64,000 nt of DNA from Acidobacteriota bacterium (GCA_021780075.1 JAJXZL010000005.1:248001-312000); one strand, 5' to 3'. Numbered from the stretch's first letter, positions 1-10,600 are shown. A program made the numbers and translations. The notes: generated from the letters alone by a model not told the origin.

Positions 1-140
1 CGAGCAGGCGAGAAGGATTCGCGGAGTTCTTTCAGAACTCGCAGCGCAGCAGGACGGCGCACGGGAGGTTTGAACGAGTTTGCATCATGAAGAATGGATC
101 GGGAGCAAGAGACCAACATCATGGAGGATTGGGAGGTACC

Positions 141-710
141 GTGAGAGCGCGCCTGAAAGAGCTTGCTCTGTATCTTCTGTTCGCAGCTGGCACACTGGTT
201 TTTGCGCAAGCGGGAAACACCGCTACGCATGCCAACGTAAAGAGTGGCCTGCATGATGAGCCGGCCAAGGTCCCGGCGCAAAGTCTTTTGACAAATGCCA
301 CAGATGAACAGCGCATGTCATTTGCCTATTGCATGTCGGCGACGGACGTTGTGCGCAAGCTGGCTGGCAGGATGGCCAGTCGCAACAGACGTTGGTTGTA
401 CAATCACCAAGTCTTTGCCATCCAGAAGGAGCAACTCCAATCCTCCATCGCGGACATGATCGAGGACCATCAGCAGTTCCGTGAAACTTTGAGCCATGCG
501 CAGGCACGAGCCCTGAACAAGAACCTGACGAGGATAGGTCACCTGCAGTCCGCACTGAAGGAGCGGATGGCCCAGATCGATAAAGAATGGGCTTCGACCA
601 GGCCCGATGCACAGAGCATTGCCGTGAGTGTTTACGCAATTCGAAAGATAGCCGGGGAATGGCGTTCCGCGCATAAACAGATGGCGAGGGCCATGAATCT
701 CCCTCAGTAG
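141..710 (+). CDS. exported helical protein, tandem paralog 1
   Basis: Unknown function. The reading frame is open from 87, but GTG at 141 is preferred: GGAGGT lies just upstream, and the protein then begins VRARLKELALYLLFAAG, which aligns position by position with the start of the paralog at 1146. The N-terminus is a signal peptide or membrane anchor ending near FAQA. The rest is predicted mostly helical and charged, with one Cys (AYCMSATDVVRKLAG) and a C-terminal EWRSAHKQMARAMNLPQ that matches the paralog. It could be a periplasmic metal or stress protein (Spy/CpxP-like shape), but that is only a guess from size and helicity. Confidence 0.7.
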   Translation: MRARLKELALYLLFAAGTLVFAQAGNTATHANVKSGLHDEPAKVPAQSLLTNATDEQRMSFAYCMSATDVVRKLAGRMASRNRRWLYNHQVFAIQKEQLQSSIADMIEDHQQFRETLSHAQARALNKNLTRIGHLQSALKERMAQIDKEWASTRPDAQSIAVSVYAIRKIAGEWRSAHKQMARAMNLPQ

Positions 711-1145
711 CCGCATGACACGAAGGAAGTGTTGCGGCATCGAAAACACGTCGGGAAGATATTCGCTCAAATCACAGCGATCAGGGTTGTCAACTCGCGA
801 CGTCCTCTCGATCCACTCGCGGCTCTCTTGATCGCTCGGTCTTGCATGTTTGCTGGCCGCTTTCCGGTCCTCACTGGCCGATTTAAGGCAACGGGTACGA
901 GGCTGCTTGACTTTTGCCGGTAAGCTCTCGCTCAGATCCCCGCCAAAATAAAGCACTTCCACAAAGATCACCCCTGCATAGGTCCTGGCACGGGATTTGC
1001 ATGAAGAACAGGTGGGGCTAGGGTCTCTTTCACAAGACATCCGCGACGGCGACATCGCGCATAACGCGAGGAGGAGCAACTGGCCGGACGTCAGCGTGGG
1101 ACGAGTGTGAAGCCATCCTCGTCGCTATGTAGGAGGTAGGCCAAA
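711..1145. other. intergenic region between tandem paralogs
   Basis: This stretch of about 435 bases lies between two similar genes and has no convincing gene. Short open frames on both strands lack ribosome binding sites and recognisable protein sequence. It ends with a strong AGGAGG-type ribosome binding site for the gene at 1146, so it probably carries that gene's promoter. No clear -35/-10 pair was identified. Confidence 0.5.
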
Positions 1146-1718
1146 GTGAAGACTACCATTCGTGAGATCGCGTTGCTCTTGCTATTCGTAGCTGCGCATC
1201 TCGGCTTTGCGCAGCGCGGGGGCATCGGCCAAGTCGGCTATCCCCATGATCGGTTGCGCGATCAGATCTTGGATGCCACGGTCGGCCAACGCGCGGCGAT
1301 CGCCAAGTGCTTGGAGGCAACGGAACAGGTTCGCCAGACCGCTGGCAAGATGCCACGGATTGGGAGTCCTTGGAGTCGCAGCCGTCGGACCTATTCCGCA
1401 CGTGATCTGAGCACCCTTTTGGTTCTTTCCGAACAGTTTGAGGCTGCCGTTGCCAACTTGGCGGCAACTCACCAAGAGTTCCTCGAAAAGTTAACCGATC
1501 GTCAGGCAAGTGAACTCAAGCGGCAACTGAAGAAATTGGACCAACTCGAGGCCAGAATGAATTCCGGCGATTCCCAGCTTAACCGGGATCTGGCTGCTGC
1601 AAAGCCGGGGCCGTTTTCACCGAATATTTCCTGGGATGTCGACTCGATCAAGCGAGCCACCGACAAATGGCGCTCCGAACACAGAAAGATCGCGAAAGAG
1701 CTAGGCATTCCACAATAA
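1146..1718 (+). CDS. exported helical protein, tandem paralog 2
   Basis: Unknown function. GTG start with AGGAGG seven to twelve bases upstream. Residues 1-23 form a signal peptide (IREIALLLLFVAAHLGFAQ). The mature part is about 165 residues, helical and highly charged. It shares with the upstream gene a conserved Cys (IAKCLEATEQVRQTAGKM) and the C-terminal pattern DKWRSEHRKIAKELGIPQ, so the pair arose by tandem duplication. Exported to the periplasm by inference; no enzymatic motif is seen. Confidence 0.75.
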   Translation: MKTTIREIALLLLFVAAHLGFAQRGGIGQVGYPHDRLRDQILDATVGQRAAIAKCLEATEQVRQTAGKMPRIGSPWSRSRRTYSARDLSTLLVLSEQFEAAVANLAATHQEFLEKLTDRQASELKRQLKKLDQLEARMNSGDSQLNRDLAAAKPGPFSPNISWDVDSIKRATDKWRSEHRKIAKELGIPQ

Positions 1719-1746
1719 CTGCACGGCAGCGAGGAGGGCTTTGACT

Positions 1747-2313
1747 GTGGTGATGGAGGACATCATGAAATCAAGCGAAAAGCATTTGCTTCCATTGGGC
1801 GAAACCGTACCCAAGTATCACATCACGTTCCGAATAAAACCAGCCAACGCTACAGCTGTCTCGGGCCGGATCGTGCACATGGTCTTTCGTCTGGAATTGA
1901 GCGGGCGGCATGATCACGCCTTCAGATCCGACCGAGGTTCGTGTCCGGCCTGCATTCTTGTTTTGCAAAGCTTGTTTGACGTTACCGACACACTCCGCTC
2001 CGTTGAACGCGCGACTCTCGACCGAGTGGGAGGCGCCTGCGAAATAGGCGCATACTATGCCTCGACTGCCGGGCCCAGACACGAGGTGACTCTCGGTCTC
2101 GAAATGAAAGTCAGACCGCCGTTGGGGGCGACATCGGATAGCTGGGCATGGATCTTCATGCAAAGTATCCGAGATGCGCTTAGGGAGTTAGGTTGCCGGA
2201 GCCGCGCACTTTTGGAGCCGGTTGGTTGCCGACCTGTATACCCATCGAAGCTGAGTGGCCAGGTTCTTCATGGCGAGGCAAGTGCAGATCGCTCGATGGC
2301 GGGTTGCGCCTGA
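1747..2313 (+). CDS. hypothetical protein
   Basis: Not recognised. A strong GAGGAGGG at 1731-1738 serves GTG 1747, which is preferred; TTG 1741 and ATG 1753 are in-frame alternatives. The protein has no signal peptide. It contains a SCPACIL motif (possible metal or redox CxxC) followed by a helical segment, and a C-terminal region with cysteines near the end. It lies 28 bases after the second paralog and ends 17 bases before the protease gene, so it may be part of the same transcript. Composition is ordinary for the region. Moderate confidence that it is a real gene. Confidence 0.55.
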   Translation: MVMEDIMKSSEKHLLPLGETVPKYHITFRIKPANATAVSGRIVHMVFRLELSGRHDHAFRSDRGSCPACILVLQSLFDVTDTLRSVERATLDRVGGACEIGAYYASTAGPRHEVTLGLEMKVRPPLGATSDSWAWIFMQSIRDALRELGCRSRALLEPVGCRPVYPSKLSGQVLHGEASADRSMAGCA

Positions 2314-2330
2314 GAGCCAGAGGACAGAAC

Positions 2331-3413
2331 ATGAAGCGAATTCTGGGTTGGATGCAAATTGGAATTGCGGTATTGGCGACTGCCGTTGTGGGACGGGCGC
2401 AGGACGTCAAGTTGACAGCGGATGAGCAGAACACGGTTGCAATCTTCCGTCAAGCGAGCCGCGGTGTCGTGTACATCACTGCCCGCACTACCTCGGGTCC
2501 GGACTCCGAAACACAATCGGTGGACACGTCAAGCGCGACTGCCGGAACCGGATTCATCATCGATCATGATGGGCGCGTGCTCACGGCTTTTCACATCATC
2601 CAGGGCCGGGACGAGATCACGGTCTCTTTGGGAACAAAGCAGATCCCTGCGCGCCTGATCGGTACAGCGCCTCAGCTAGACATCGCCTTACTCCAGGCCG
2701 ACCTACCCAAAGATGAGATCGTCCCCGTGCCGCTCGGAAGGTCGCAGAATCTTGAGGTTGGCCAGAAAGTGCTTGCCATTGGCAACGCCGAAGGAATGGG
2801 CGATAGTCTCACTGTGGGCGTGGTCAGTGCCGTCAAGAGGGGCCTGGATGGAAGCACCGTTGAATTGGAGGACGCGTTTATCCAGACCGATGCCGCGATC
2901 AACCCCGGTAACAGCGGTGGACCACTCCTCAATTCTGCTGGTCAGGTTGTCGGGATCAACGATGCCATACTCAAGGACGCCCAAAACATGGGGTTTGCGA
3001 TCCCGATCGATCTGGTTCGAAGCGTCCTTCCCGATTTGGTCGCCATGGGGCATCCCTACAAACCCATGCTGGGCTTCACCGGAAGCGAAGTGACAGCGGG
3101 CATGGCAAGACTCTTCGGATTGCCGGTGAAGCGAGGCTTTCTGGTCGAGGAAGTGCTGCCTGGTTCGTCCGCGGAGGTCGCTGGTCTGAAAGGCGGTTCC
3201 CGCATGGTAGCCCTGACAGTTGGCGACAAGCCGTATATGCTTGGTGGCGACATCATCGTTGGCATCGACGGCCAGCCATTTACTTCTGCCGCACAACTGG
3301 CGAGAATCCTCTTGGGTTCGAGGCCGGGACAGAAGTTGCGGCTTACGGTCTACCGGAACGGCCAGACGATCGAGGTTGAACTGCCGCTCGAAAAGATGCG
3401 GATGGAGTTTTAA
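2331..3413 (+). CDS. HtrA/DegQ-like trypsin-type serine protease with PDZ domain
   Basis: Periplasmic quality-control protease of the HtrA family. The start at ATG 2331 has AGAGGA upstream and gives a signal peptide (MKRILGWMQIGIAVLAT..VVGRAQ); the frame is open further upstream but without signal. The catalytic triad is visible: His in LTAFHIIQG, Asp in LDIALLQAD and Ser in NPGNSGGPL. A single PDZ domain follows (GFLVEEVLPGSSAEVAGL to the C-terminus). About 360 residues, the usual length for one-PDZ HtrA proteins. It probably degrades or refolds damaged exported proteins, which fits the neighbouring envelope and metal genes. Confidence 0.9.
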   Translation: MKRILGWMQIGIAVLATAVVGRAQDVKLTADEQNTVAIFRQASRGVVYITARTTSGPDSETQSVDTSSATAGTGFIIDHDGRVLTAFHIIQGRDEITVSLGTKQIPARLIGTAPQLDIALLQADLPKDEIVPVPLGRSQNLEVGQKVLAIGNAEGMGDSLTVGVVSAVKRGLDGSTVELEDAFIQTDAAINPGNSGGPLLNSAGQVVGINDAILKDAQNMGFAIPIDLVRSVLPDLVAMGHPYKPMLGFTGSEVTAGMARLFGLPVKRGFLVEEVLPGSSAEVAGLKGGSRMVALTVGDKPYMLGGDIIVGIDGQPFTSAAQLARILLGSRPGQKLRLTVYRNGQTIEVELPLEKMRMEF

Positions 3414-3741
3414 GGCGCCTGCGGTGGGTGCTTGTTTCGTCGGAGTCCCCACGCCCGTTCCAGCGCTGTACGCGCCCGGAAGCTTGTGACCCACCCACTA
3501 TGCTTCATAATTCCCACCCTTTGACTGGGAATCCGAACCTCGGAATTCTTCATGGGATCTTTACGCCGATTGTGCCAATACTGAGATCAGGACCACAGAG
3601 CTGTAGTATCTCAGGAAGGTCATAACGGATGCGCACTTCGTGTCCTGAAAGCACACTCTTGCCGCAATCGCGGCGCCTGACACAGTAGCATTGCGCGAGA
3701 TAGCATTGCAATTCCAATAATGCTTCGCTGGGAGGATTCAG
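3414..3741. other. intergenic region
   Basis: About 330 bases without a supported gene. It ends in TGGGAGGATTCAG, the ribosome binding site of the gene at 3742. No clear terminator hairpin with a T-run, or other repeat, was seen. Confidence 0.4.
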
Positions 3742-4131
3742 ATGAAACGCACTTTCGGTATTCTTGTAGTTGCTCTCGTGCTCGTGATCTCAGTTGCCGG
3801 ATTGATCTCGGCTGCTCAGCAGAAAGCACCGGAAAAACTCACCAAACAACAGTTGCTCTCTTTGATCGCCACGGCAAAGACGCCTGCGGAGCATCGGCGT
3901 ATCGCCGAATATTACCACGCGAAGGCGCAAGATTACCTCGCCCAGGCCAAAGAACATGAGGAAATGGCTGAGGCGTACAAAAAGAACCCCATGACCAGCT
4001 CATCGAAGTTCGCCATGGGCACGGTCAATCACTGCGAGTACTTCGAGCAGTCGTTCAAGGAGATGGCCGCCAAGATGCAAGAGCTCGCCGATATGCACGA
4101 CAAGATGGCCAAAGAAGCTGAATCAAAATGA
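3742..4131 (+). CDS. small exported hypothetical protein
   Basis: A 129-residue protein with a clear signal peptide (MKRTFGILVVALVLVISVAG..SAAQ) and a GGGAGGATTCAG ribosome binding site. The mature part is helical and rich in Lys, Glu, Met and Ala, with one Cys and one His close together (GTVNHCEYFEQSF) and a Met-rich tail (FKEMAAKMQELADMHDKMAKEA). The Met and His content and the efflux operon just downstream suggest periplasmic copper or silver handling. That is inference from context; no named family was recognised. Confidence 0.7.
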   Translation: MKRTFGILVVALVLVISVAGLISAAQQKAPEKLTKQQLLSLIATAKTPAEHRRIAEYYHAKAQDYLAQAKEHEEMAEAYKKNPMTSSSKFAMGTVNHCEYFEQSFKEMAAKMQELADMHDKMAKEAESK

Positions 4132-4333
4132 GGAAGCTGGTGGGCCTGCGAAATTCGGGCCCACGTCTCGCTCCTCCAAGAGCGGCCTTATTCAAGGCAT
4201 GCGTGGGCGTAACGCAAAAGGCGATTTGGTCCAATCCTGCCAAAGACGGATTCATGCAGAGAGTGTGGGTCTGCTGTCTGAGCAGCCGGCATAGTCTTGA
4301 GGCTGTCATTTCCGTTATGCTGTAATTTAAGGT

Positions 4334-4705
4334 ATGAAGGGTGCCCTCCAATTCGGAGTGGTCGTTGTCGTCCTGCTGTCGTGGCTCGCTCCGGCGATGG
4401 TCTGTATGACGCCCGGAACCGGGCTCAGCCCGCAGGAGCGGGCCTGCTGCCGCATGATGAAGGATCAATGCGGACGCATGGGATTGCCTTCATCTCACGG
4501 GTGCTGCCAGAAGAACTTTCAATCTTCTCACCAAAATGCGCTCCAGACAAAACCGTCAGATATTCATCCTGGAGCTGATGCAACAACGTATGCGTCGGCG
4601 GTGGACCTTTGGAATCCCGTTCTGAAGTTCACTGGATCGATCGCGCGTCCGGAGTCGTCCCCTCCCCAGTCTCCTCCCGGTTCTATTCCCATTCTCAGAA
4701 TCTGA
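4334..4705 (+). CDS. Cys/Met-rich exported protein upstream of RND operon
   Basis: A 123-residue protein with a signal peptide (MKGALQFGVVVVVLLSWLAPAM) followed by a compact Cys-rich segment (ACCRMMKDQCGRMG, then HGCCQKN) that looks like a metal-binding module. The C-terminal half is low-complexity and Pro/Ser-rich. A similar small Cys-rich exported protein begins the second efflux operon (24681-25076, minus strand), so this type of gene goes with Cus-like pumps here. Possible periplasmic copper chaperone or sensor; the function is inferred only from position and cysteines. Confidence 0.7.
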   Translation: MKGALQFGVVVVVLLSWLAPAMVCMTPGTGLSPQERACCRMMKDQCGRMGLPSSHGCCQKNFQSSHQNALQTKPSDIHPGADATTYASAVDLWNPVLKFTGSIARPESSPPQSPPGSIPILRI

Positions 4706-4806
4706 GGCAGTTCCCCTTCTCGGCACTCCGCTTTCGCCGAGCGCACCGTCACGTCTGTGCCGCTGGCAAAGTTCCATGAACTGCATTTTGAGAATGGAGC
4801 CTCCGT

Positions 4807-6069
4807 ATGTCTGCAGCCTCTTCGGCTGCGGTCGCGGTTGTACTGGCCACTGCACTCGCTGCATTCGGCCAGGTATCTGCGCCGACCGCGCCCACCCCGT
4901 TGTCTCAGCTCCTGGCCGAAGCCAGTGAAAATAACTCGCAGATTGCCGCTGCCCGCGACGCCTGGCAGGCGGCGAAGCAAGTGCCGCGTCAAGTGAGCAC
5001 ACTGCCCGATCCAACTTTTACCTATCAGAATTTCAGCGTTGGCAGCCCGAAGCCATTCGCAGGCTACACAACCAGCAATTTCGCCTACATCGGCATCGGC
5101 GCCTCCCAGGAGATCCCGTATCCGGGCAAGCTGAGACTGCGGGGTGAGGCAGCCGAACGGCAGGCGGGTGTAAAAAACACTGCGATTCAAGCTACCTCGG
5201 CGAGCGTTGCGGATGCGGTCAAAATCGATTACATCCAACTCGCGTACCTGCAGCAGGTGCTCAAGATTCTTGGCGAGGACGAACGCGTTCTCGATCAACT
5301 GATCAAAGATGCGACCGCGCACTATGAGGTTGGTCAGGGATCACAGGCCGATGTACTCCAGGCAGAGGTGGAGCGCACAAAGATCGTTCGTGAAATCACG
5401 GCGGCCAAACAGCAGATGGGAGATACCGAAGCTGATCTGAAAGCCCAGCTGCATCGGGATCAGGATTCTCCGGACATCGTGGCTGAAGCTCTCCGCGAGA
5501 ATCCTCTGCAGGACACTTCAGACCAGCTCCTGGGCAGGGTGCGGAAGCAGAACCCGCAGATTCAGGTGGACGCCAGCGCTGTGCGTGCGGAGAACGCGGC
5601 CCTGGCTTCGGCGAAGCGGGACGGCAAGCCGGACTTCGGTCTCTCCTACATGTGGCAGCAGAATGACCGCAAGTACCCCGACTACTACATGTTCACCTTC
5701 AATCTTCGCCTGCCGCGCAGGGCCCGTGTCCGCGCTGAGGTCCAGGAAGCCGCGGAGAAACTGGCTCTGTCGCGGGAAACTCTGGACGCGCATTTGCAGG
5801 AGCAGCTCGCTCAGGTCAGGCGAGGATATGTCGAGGTAAAAAGCGACGAGGAACTGCTCACTGAATACCAGCAGGGTCTGATTCCCCAGTCGGATGCCGC
5901 CTATCGCTCCACACTGAACTCCTATGCGAGCAATCGCGATGTCCTGACGCACGTCCTCCTCTATTTCGTGAATGTTCTGAACATGAAGCTCGACGAAGCC
6001 AAAGTGCTGGCCGATCACGAAACAACAATGGCTCATCTGGAAACCCTAACAGGAGCGGCACTGCGATGA
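4807..6069 (+). CDS. TolC-family outer-membrane channel of a Cus/Czc-type efflux pump
   Basis: Outer-membrane factor of a tripartite heavy-metal pump. It has an N-terminal signal sequence, then the paired long helical repeats typical of TolC proteins (LSQLLAEASENNSQIAAAR is the family's opening helix) and the conserved turn EIPYPGKLRLRGE. At 420 residues it matches CusC/CzcC length. ATG with GGAGCCTCC upstream. The stop overlaps the adaptor start by ATGA (6066-6069), so the genes are translationally coupled. With the next two genes it should form a channel exporting Cu(I)/Ag(I) or divalent metals; the metal cannot be fixed from sequence. Confidence 0.9.
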   Translation: MSAASSAAVAVVLATALAAFGQVSAPTAPTPLSQLLAEASENNSQIAAARDAWQAAKQVPRQVSTLPDPTFTYQNFSVGSPKPFAGYTTSNFAYIGIGASQEIPYPGKLRLRGEAAERQAGVKNTAIQATSASVADAVKIDYIQLAYLQQVLKILGEDERVLDQLIKDATAHYEVGQGSQADVLQAEVERTKIVREITAAKQQMGDTEADLKAQLHRDQDSPDIVAEALRENPLQDTSDQLLGRVRKQNPQIQVDASAVRAENAALASAKRDGKPDFGLSYMWQQNDRKYPDYYMFTFNLRLPRRARVRAEVQEAAEKLALSRETLDAHLQEQLAQVRRGYVEVKSDEELLTEYQQGLIPQSDAAYRSTLNSYASNRDVLTHVLLYFVNVLNMKLDEAKVLADHETTMAHLETLTGAALR

Positions 6070-7652
6070 ATAAATATGTCTTGAGAACTTCTCTGGTATG
6101 GCTCGCTCTTATTGTGGTTGTTGCAACAGTATGGTTCTACCGCAGCCAGCCAGCAAAGTCGTCGAATTCCGTACAAGAGCCAGCATCCAGCAGCCTACAG
6201 CCGGCGGCGGTCGGGCCAACCGCAGATGCCAACGGACCGGCATCGTCTACGGCGCCCGCCGGTCAGACAGACGCACCAAAGACGCCCGTACAGCTCTCGC
6301 CGGAGCGTATGCAAAGCATCGGGGTAACGACCGGCACAGCGGAGTATAAGCAGCTCAGCGATGACGTTCGCGCCACGGGAACGGTAGACATCGATGAGCA
6401 ACGGCTCTCATACGTGCAGGTGCGGTTTCCCGGATACATCCGGAAGGTATTCGTGAATGCGACGTATCTCTATGTTCGCAAGGGCGAGCCGCTCTTCACC
6501 GTCTACAGCCCCGACCTGGTCGCCACGGAGCAGGAGTATCTCCTGGCGCAACAGGACCAGAAGATATTGGGGGCGAGCACCGTGGACGGGGTTGCATCCG
6601 GTGCGGCTTCCCTTTCATCCGCGGCAGAACAACGGCTCGCGCAGTGGGAGGTCCCGCCGAGCGAAGTTGATAAGCTTCGCAGAACTGGAAAACCCATTAC
6701 TGATCTCACCATCAACTCTCCTGTTTCCGGTTACGTGACGGAATACAATGCGCTGCCCAATATGTACGTCGAGCCCTCGACTCGTCTTTACACCGTTGCC
6801 GATCTGTCGCGGGTGTGGGTATACGCGCAGGTGTTTCAGGATGACGTAGGCCGGCTCAGGCCCGGCGCCCCGGTTGACATTACCGTCGATTCTTATCCCG
6901 GCACGACGTTCTACGGCCGAATCGATCAGATTCTGCCCCAGGTCGATCTGGCGACGCGCACGGTCCGCGTCCGGCTGGTCATTCAGAATCCTGGACTGAA
7001 ACTCAAGCCCGGTATGTATGTGAACTGCGATCTCAAATCGCCCCTCGGACGACAGTTGGTCATCCCGGCGTCGGCTGTGTTTGAGACGGGGACAAGGCAG
7101 ATGGCCTTCCTCTACGAAGGCAACGGCATGATCCAGCCGAAGGAGATTGTCGCCGGTCCGCAAAACGGCGATGAAGTGATTGTCATCAAGGGGCTGAAGC
7201 CGCACCAGAAAATCGTCACCTCGGCCAATTTCCTTATCGACTCGGAAAGCCAGCTCCAGGCCGCCGCGGGGTCCTTCATGCCTCCTCCACCTGGCGCGGG
7301 CGCGAACTCTTCCTCTCCGGGCGCGGCCCTTCAGGGGACCATCGACTTCACCACCGATCCGAGTCCGCCCAGGAAAGGCCAGAACATCTTCCGTGTGCGG
7401 CTGACAGACAGCAAGGGTACGCCTGTTGCCGGGGCGCAAGTTTCAGTGCGCTTCTACATGGCGGCTATGCCGGCCATGGGAATGGCGGCGATGAATACTA
7501 CCGCGACGTTGACGGACAAGGGCAACGGACTTTATGAAGGCACCGGCTCTCTTGGTTCAGGCGGCACCTGGCAAGTCACCGTCGTGGCGCAGAAGAACGG
7601 CCAGACGATCGCCAGCGAGCAACTCAGCGCAAATGCAACGGGAGGCATGTGA
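6066..7652 (+). CDS. RND efflux periplasmic adaptor (CusB-like) with extra C-terminal domain
   Basis: Membrane fusion protein linking pump and channel. It has an N-terminal membrane anchor (YVLRTSLVWLALIVVVATVW), a low-complexity linker, then the CusB-type lipoyl and barrel region (ISPV..NALPNMYVEPSTRLYTVADLSRVWVY is the diagnostic segment, split here). Residues from about 425 to the end form an additional beta-rich domain (PSPPRKGQNIFRVRLTDSKG, FYMAAMPAMGMAAM, GSGGTWQVTVVAQ) resembling FixH/YtkA-like domains, with a Met cluster that could bind Cu(I). Overlaps both neighbours. Confidence 0.88.
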   Translation: MNKYVLRTSLVWLALIVVVATVWFYRSQPAKSSNSVQEPASSSLQPAAVGPTADANGPASSTAPAGQTDAPKTPVQLSPERMQSIGVTTGTAEYKQLSDDVRATGTVDIDEQRLSYVQVRFPGYIRKVFVNATYLYVRKGEPLFTVYSPDLVATEQEYLLAQQDQKILGASTVDGVASGAASLSSAAEQRLAQWEVPPSEVDKLRRTGKPITDLTINSPVSGYVTEYNALPNMYVEPSTRLYTVADLSRVWVYAQVFQDDVGRLRPGAPVDITVDSYPGTTFYGRIDQILPQVDLATRTVRVRLVIQNPGLKLKPGMYVNCDLKSPLGRQLVIPASAVFETGTRQMAFLYEGNGMIQPKEIVAGPQNGDEVIVIKGLKPHQKIVTSANFLIDSESQLQAAAGSFMPPPPGAGANSSSPGAALQGTIDFTTDPSPPRKGQNIFRVRLTDSKGTPVAGAQVSVRFYMAAMPAMGMAAMNTTATLTDKGNGLYEGTGSLGSGGTWQVTVVAQKNGQTIASEQLSANATGGM

Positions 7653-10600
7653 TGCTATCCCGAATCATCGAAGTCTGCGCCCGCAACCGGTTCCTTGTCT
7701 TCACCGCTGTCCTTCTTCTGACTCTCGGCGGTATCTGGTCGCTCGAACATATTCCTCTTGATGCATTGCCGGACATCTCCGACGTGCAGGTGATCGTACA
7801 TACAGAATGGGCCGGAGAACCGCCCGACGTGATTGAAGATCAGGTGACCTATCCGATTGTGACCAGCATGCTGGCAGCTCCGCATGTGAAAGCTGTCCGC
7901 GCACAAACAATGTTTGGCGACTCCTACGTATATGTTGTATTCGAGGACGGCACCGACCTCTACTGGGCGCGGTCTCGCGTGCTCGAGTATCTCGATGAGA
8001 TCAGCGGGCAACTACCCGCGGGCGTTCATCCTGTGCTTGGCCCGGACGCGACCGGAGCTGGCTGGGTCTATGAGTACGCCATCGTGGACAAGAGCCACCG
8101 GCACAGCCTTGCCGATCTGCGGACGCTCGAGGACTGGCATCTGCGCTACGCGCTCGAAACGGTTCCGGGCGTGGCGGAAGTCGCCAGTATTGGCGGCTAC
8201 GTCAAGCAATACCAGGTGCAGCTTGACCCTAACAAGCTGCTCGCGTATCGCATTCCGCTCTCCACTGTCATCGACCGGGTAAAAGCGAGCACCAACGAAG
8301 TCGGTGGGCGGGTTCTCGACCTGAGTGGCGCCCAGTATATGATTCGGGGCCTTGGTTACCTGCACTCGCTCAGCGACCTTGCCAACGTCGTTGTCGGAAG
8401 CAAAGACGGAACCCCCGTGCTGCTCCGCGATCTCGGCACGGTGAGCTTTGGCCCGGATATTCGGGAGGGCGTTGCCGAATGGAACGGTGACGGTGAGACC
8501 GCAGGCGGCATTGTTGTCATGCGCCAGGGCATGAACGCACTCGACGTGATCAATGGGGTGAAGGCGAAGCTGCGCGAAATCGCGCCGTCTTTGCCGGCAG
8601 GCGTTGAGATTATGCCTGCCTATGACCGGTCCGGGCTCATCCATGCTTCCATTCAAACCCTGCAGCGCGACCTCCTCGAAGAGGCGATCATCGTCAGCCT
8701 GGTCATTATCGTTTTTCTGTTTCATTTCCGCTCGGCTCTTATCGCCATTCTGGCCCTGCCCATTGCGGTCATCGTCTCGTTCATCCCGATGTATTTGCTG
8801 GGCGTCTCTTCAAACATCATGTCTCTGGGTGGACTGGCTCTGGCCATTGGCGTCTTGGTCGATGCGTCCATTGTCATGGTGGAGAACGGCTACCGACATC
8901 TCTCCGAGCGTCAGGAGCATGATCCGGCGCCGGTCAAGGAAGGGGAACGGCGAAGGATACTCATCAGCGCCGCGAAGCAAGTGGGGCCGGCGCTCTTCTT
9001 CTCGCTCCTGATCATCGTGGTCTCATTCCTTCCTGTCTTTCTGCTGCAAGCGCAGGAAGGCCGCATGTTCCGGCCCCTCGCCTGGACGAAGACACTGGCA
9101 GTCGGATCGTCGTCGATCCTGGCCATCACATTGGTGCCGGTTCTCATGGTGATGTTGATTCGGGGGCGGCTTCGCCCGGAGAACGCAAATCCCATCTCCC
9201 GGATCACACAGGCGATTTATTTGCCAGTGCTGAGATTCTGCCTGCGTCACCGATGGCTGACGATCGCCCTGAATCTCATCTTCCTTGCCGTGACACTGCC
9301 TCTGGCGTTCCATCTGGGGAGCCAGTTCATGCCGCCGTTGTACGAAGGCTCGGCGCTATATATGCCGACTGCGCTCCCTGGCATCTCGATTGGACAGGCG
9401 AAGGTGCTCCTGCAGGAACAGGATCGGATCATCCGTAGCTTTCCCGAGGTGATCAGCGTGTTCGGCACCGCGGGGCGCTCCGACAGCGCAACCGACAATG
9501 CGCCCCTCGACATGTATGACACGACCATCATGTTGAAACCGCGCGAGCAGTGGCCTGCAGGAATGACCTACGACAAGCTCATTCAGCAGATGGACGCGAA
9601 GCTCCAGCTTCCTGGCCTTTCGAACACCTGGACTATGCCGGTCGAGAACCGCCTGGACATGGAACTGACCGGCATCAAGACCCCCGTCGGGATCAAGGTG
9701 CAGGGCCCGAGCATAGACGGAATCCAGCAGGTGGGCGCGCAGATTCAAAGCATCCTTTCCGGCATGCCGCAGGTGAGATCCATCTTTGCGGAAAAAGTGG
9801 CCCAGGGCTTTTACGTCAACGTGGAGCCGAATCGCCCCGAGATAGCGAAGTACGGCCTGACTCTTGCTGACGTACAAAATGCTGTCGCGTCCGGAATTGG
9901 CGGCAAAAACATTGCAGAAAATGTTGAGGGTCGCGACCGGTTTCCCATCAACGTTCGTTACGAGCGGGATTTCCGAAACAATATAGGTGCAATGCGCGGC
10001 GTTCTGATTGGCACGCCTTCGGGAGCCCAGATCCCATTAAGCCAGGTCGCGCGTATTTCCTTCTCGAAAGGTCCTGCCATGATCCGCGACGAGGATGGGG
10101 CTCTGACCGGCTACATTTATGTCGATCTCAACAACACCAACTATGGAGGCTTCGTAACCCTCGCCAGTCAACAATTACAGCAAAAACTCCGGCTCCCAGC
10201 CGGATATACCTACCAGTGGTCGGGAGAATATCAGTTCGAGCAGCGGGCGAAGCAAAGACTAAAGCTCATTCTGCCCATCGTGATGTGCATCATCCTGATC
10301 CTGCTCTATCTCGTATTCCGTTCCCTTGCGGAAGCGCTGATGCTGATGCTTCCCACCGCCTATGCGCTGACCGGAGGCCTCCTGCTGCAGTGGCTCCTTC
10401 ACTACAACTTCAGTGTCGCTGTCGCAGTCGGCTACATCGCTCTGTTTGGCATCGCGGTCGAAACCGGAGTGGTCATGGTTGTTTATCTGCACGAGGCCCT
10501 GGAGAAACGAATCGAGGCGGGGCAAGCGAACACGCGAGATGACCTTGACGCTGCCGCGATCGAAGGTGCGGTTCTCCGTCTTCGTCCGAAGCTGATGACC

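Noticed and set aside
318-1079. A 253-codon minus-strand frame across the first gene and the gap after it
   Set aside because: It runs opposite the first paralog, lacks a ribosome binding site and has no protein-like character.
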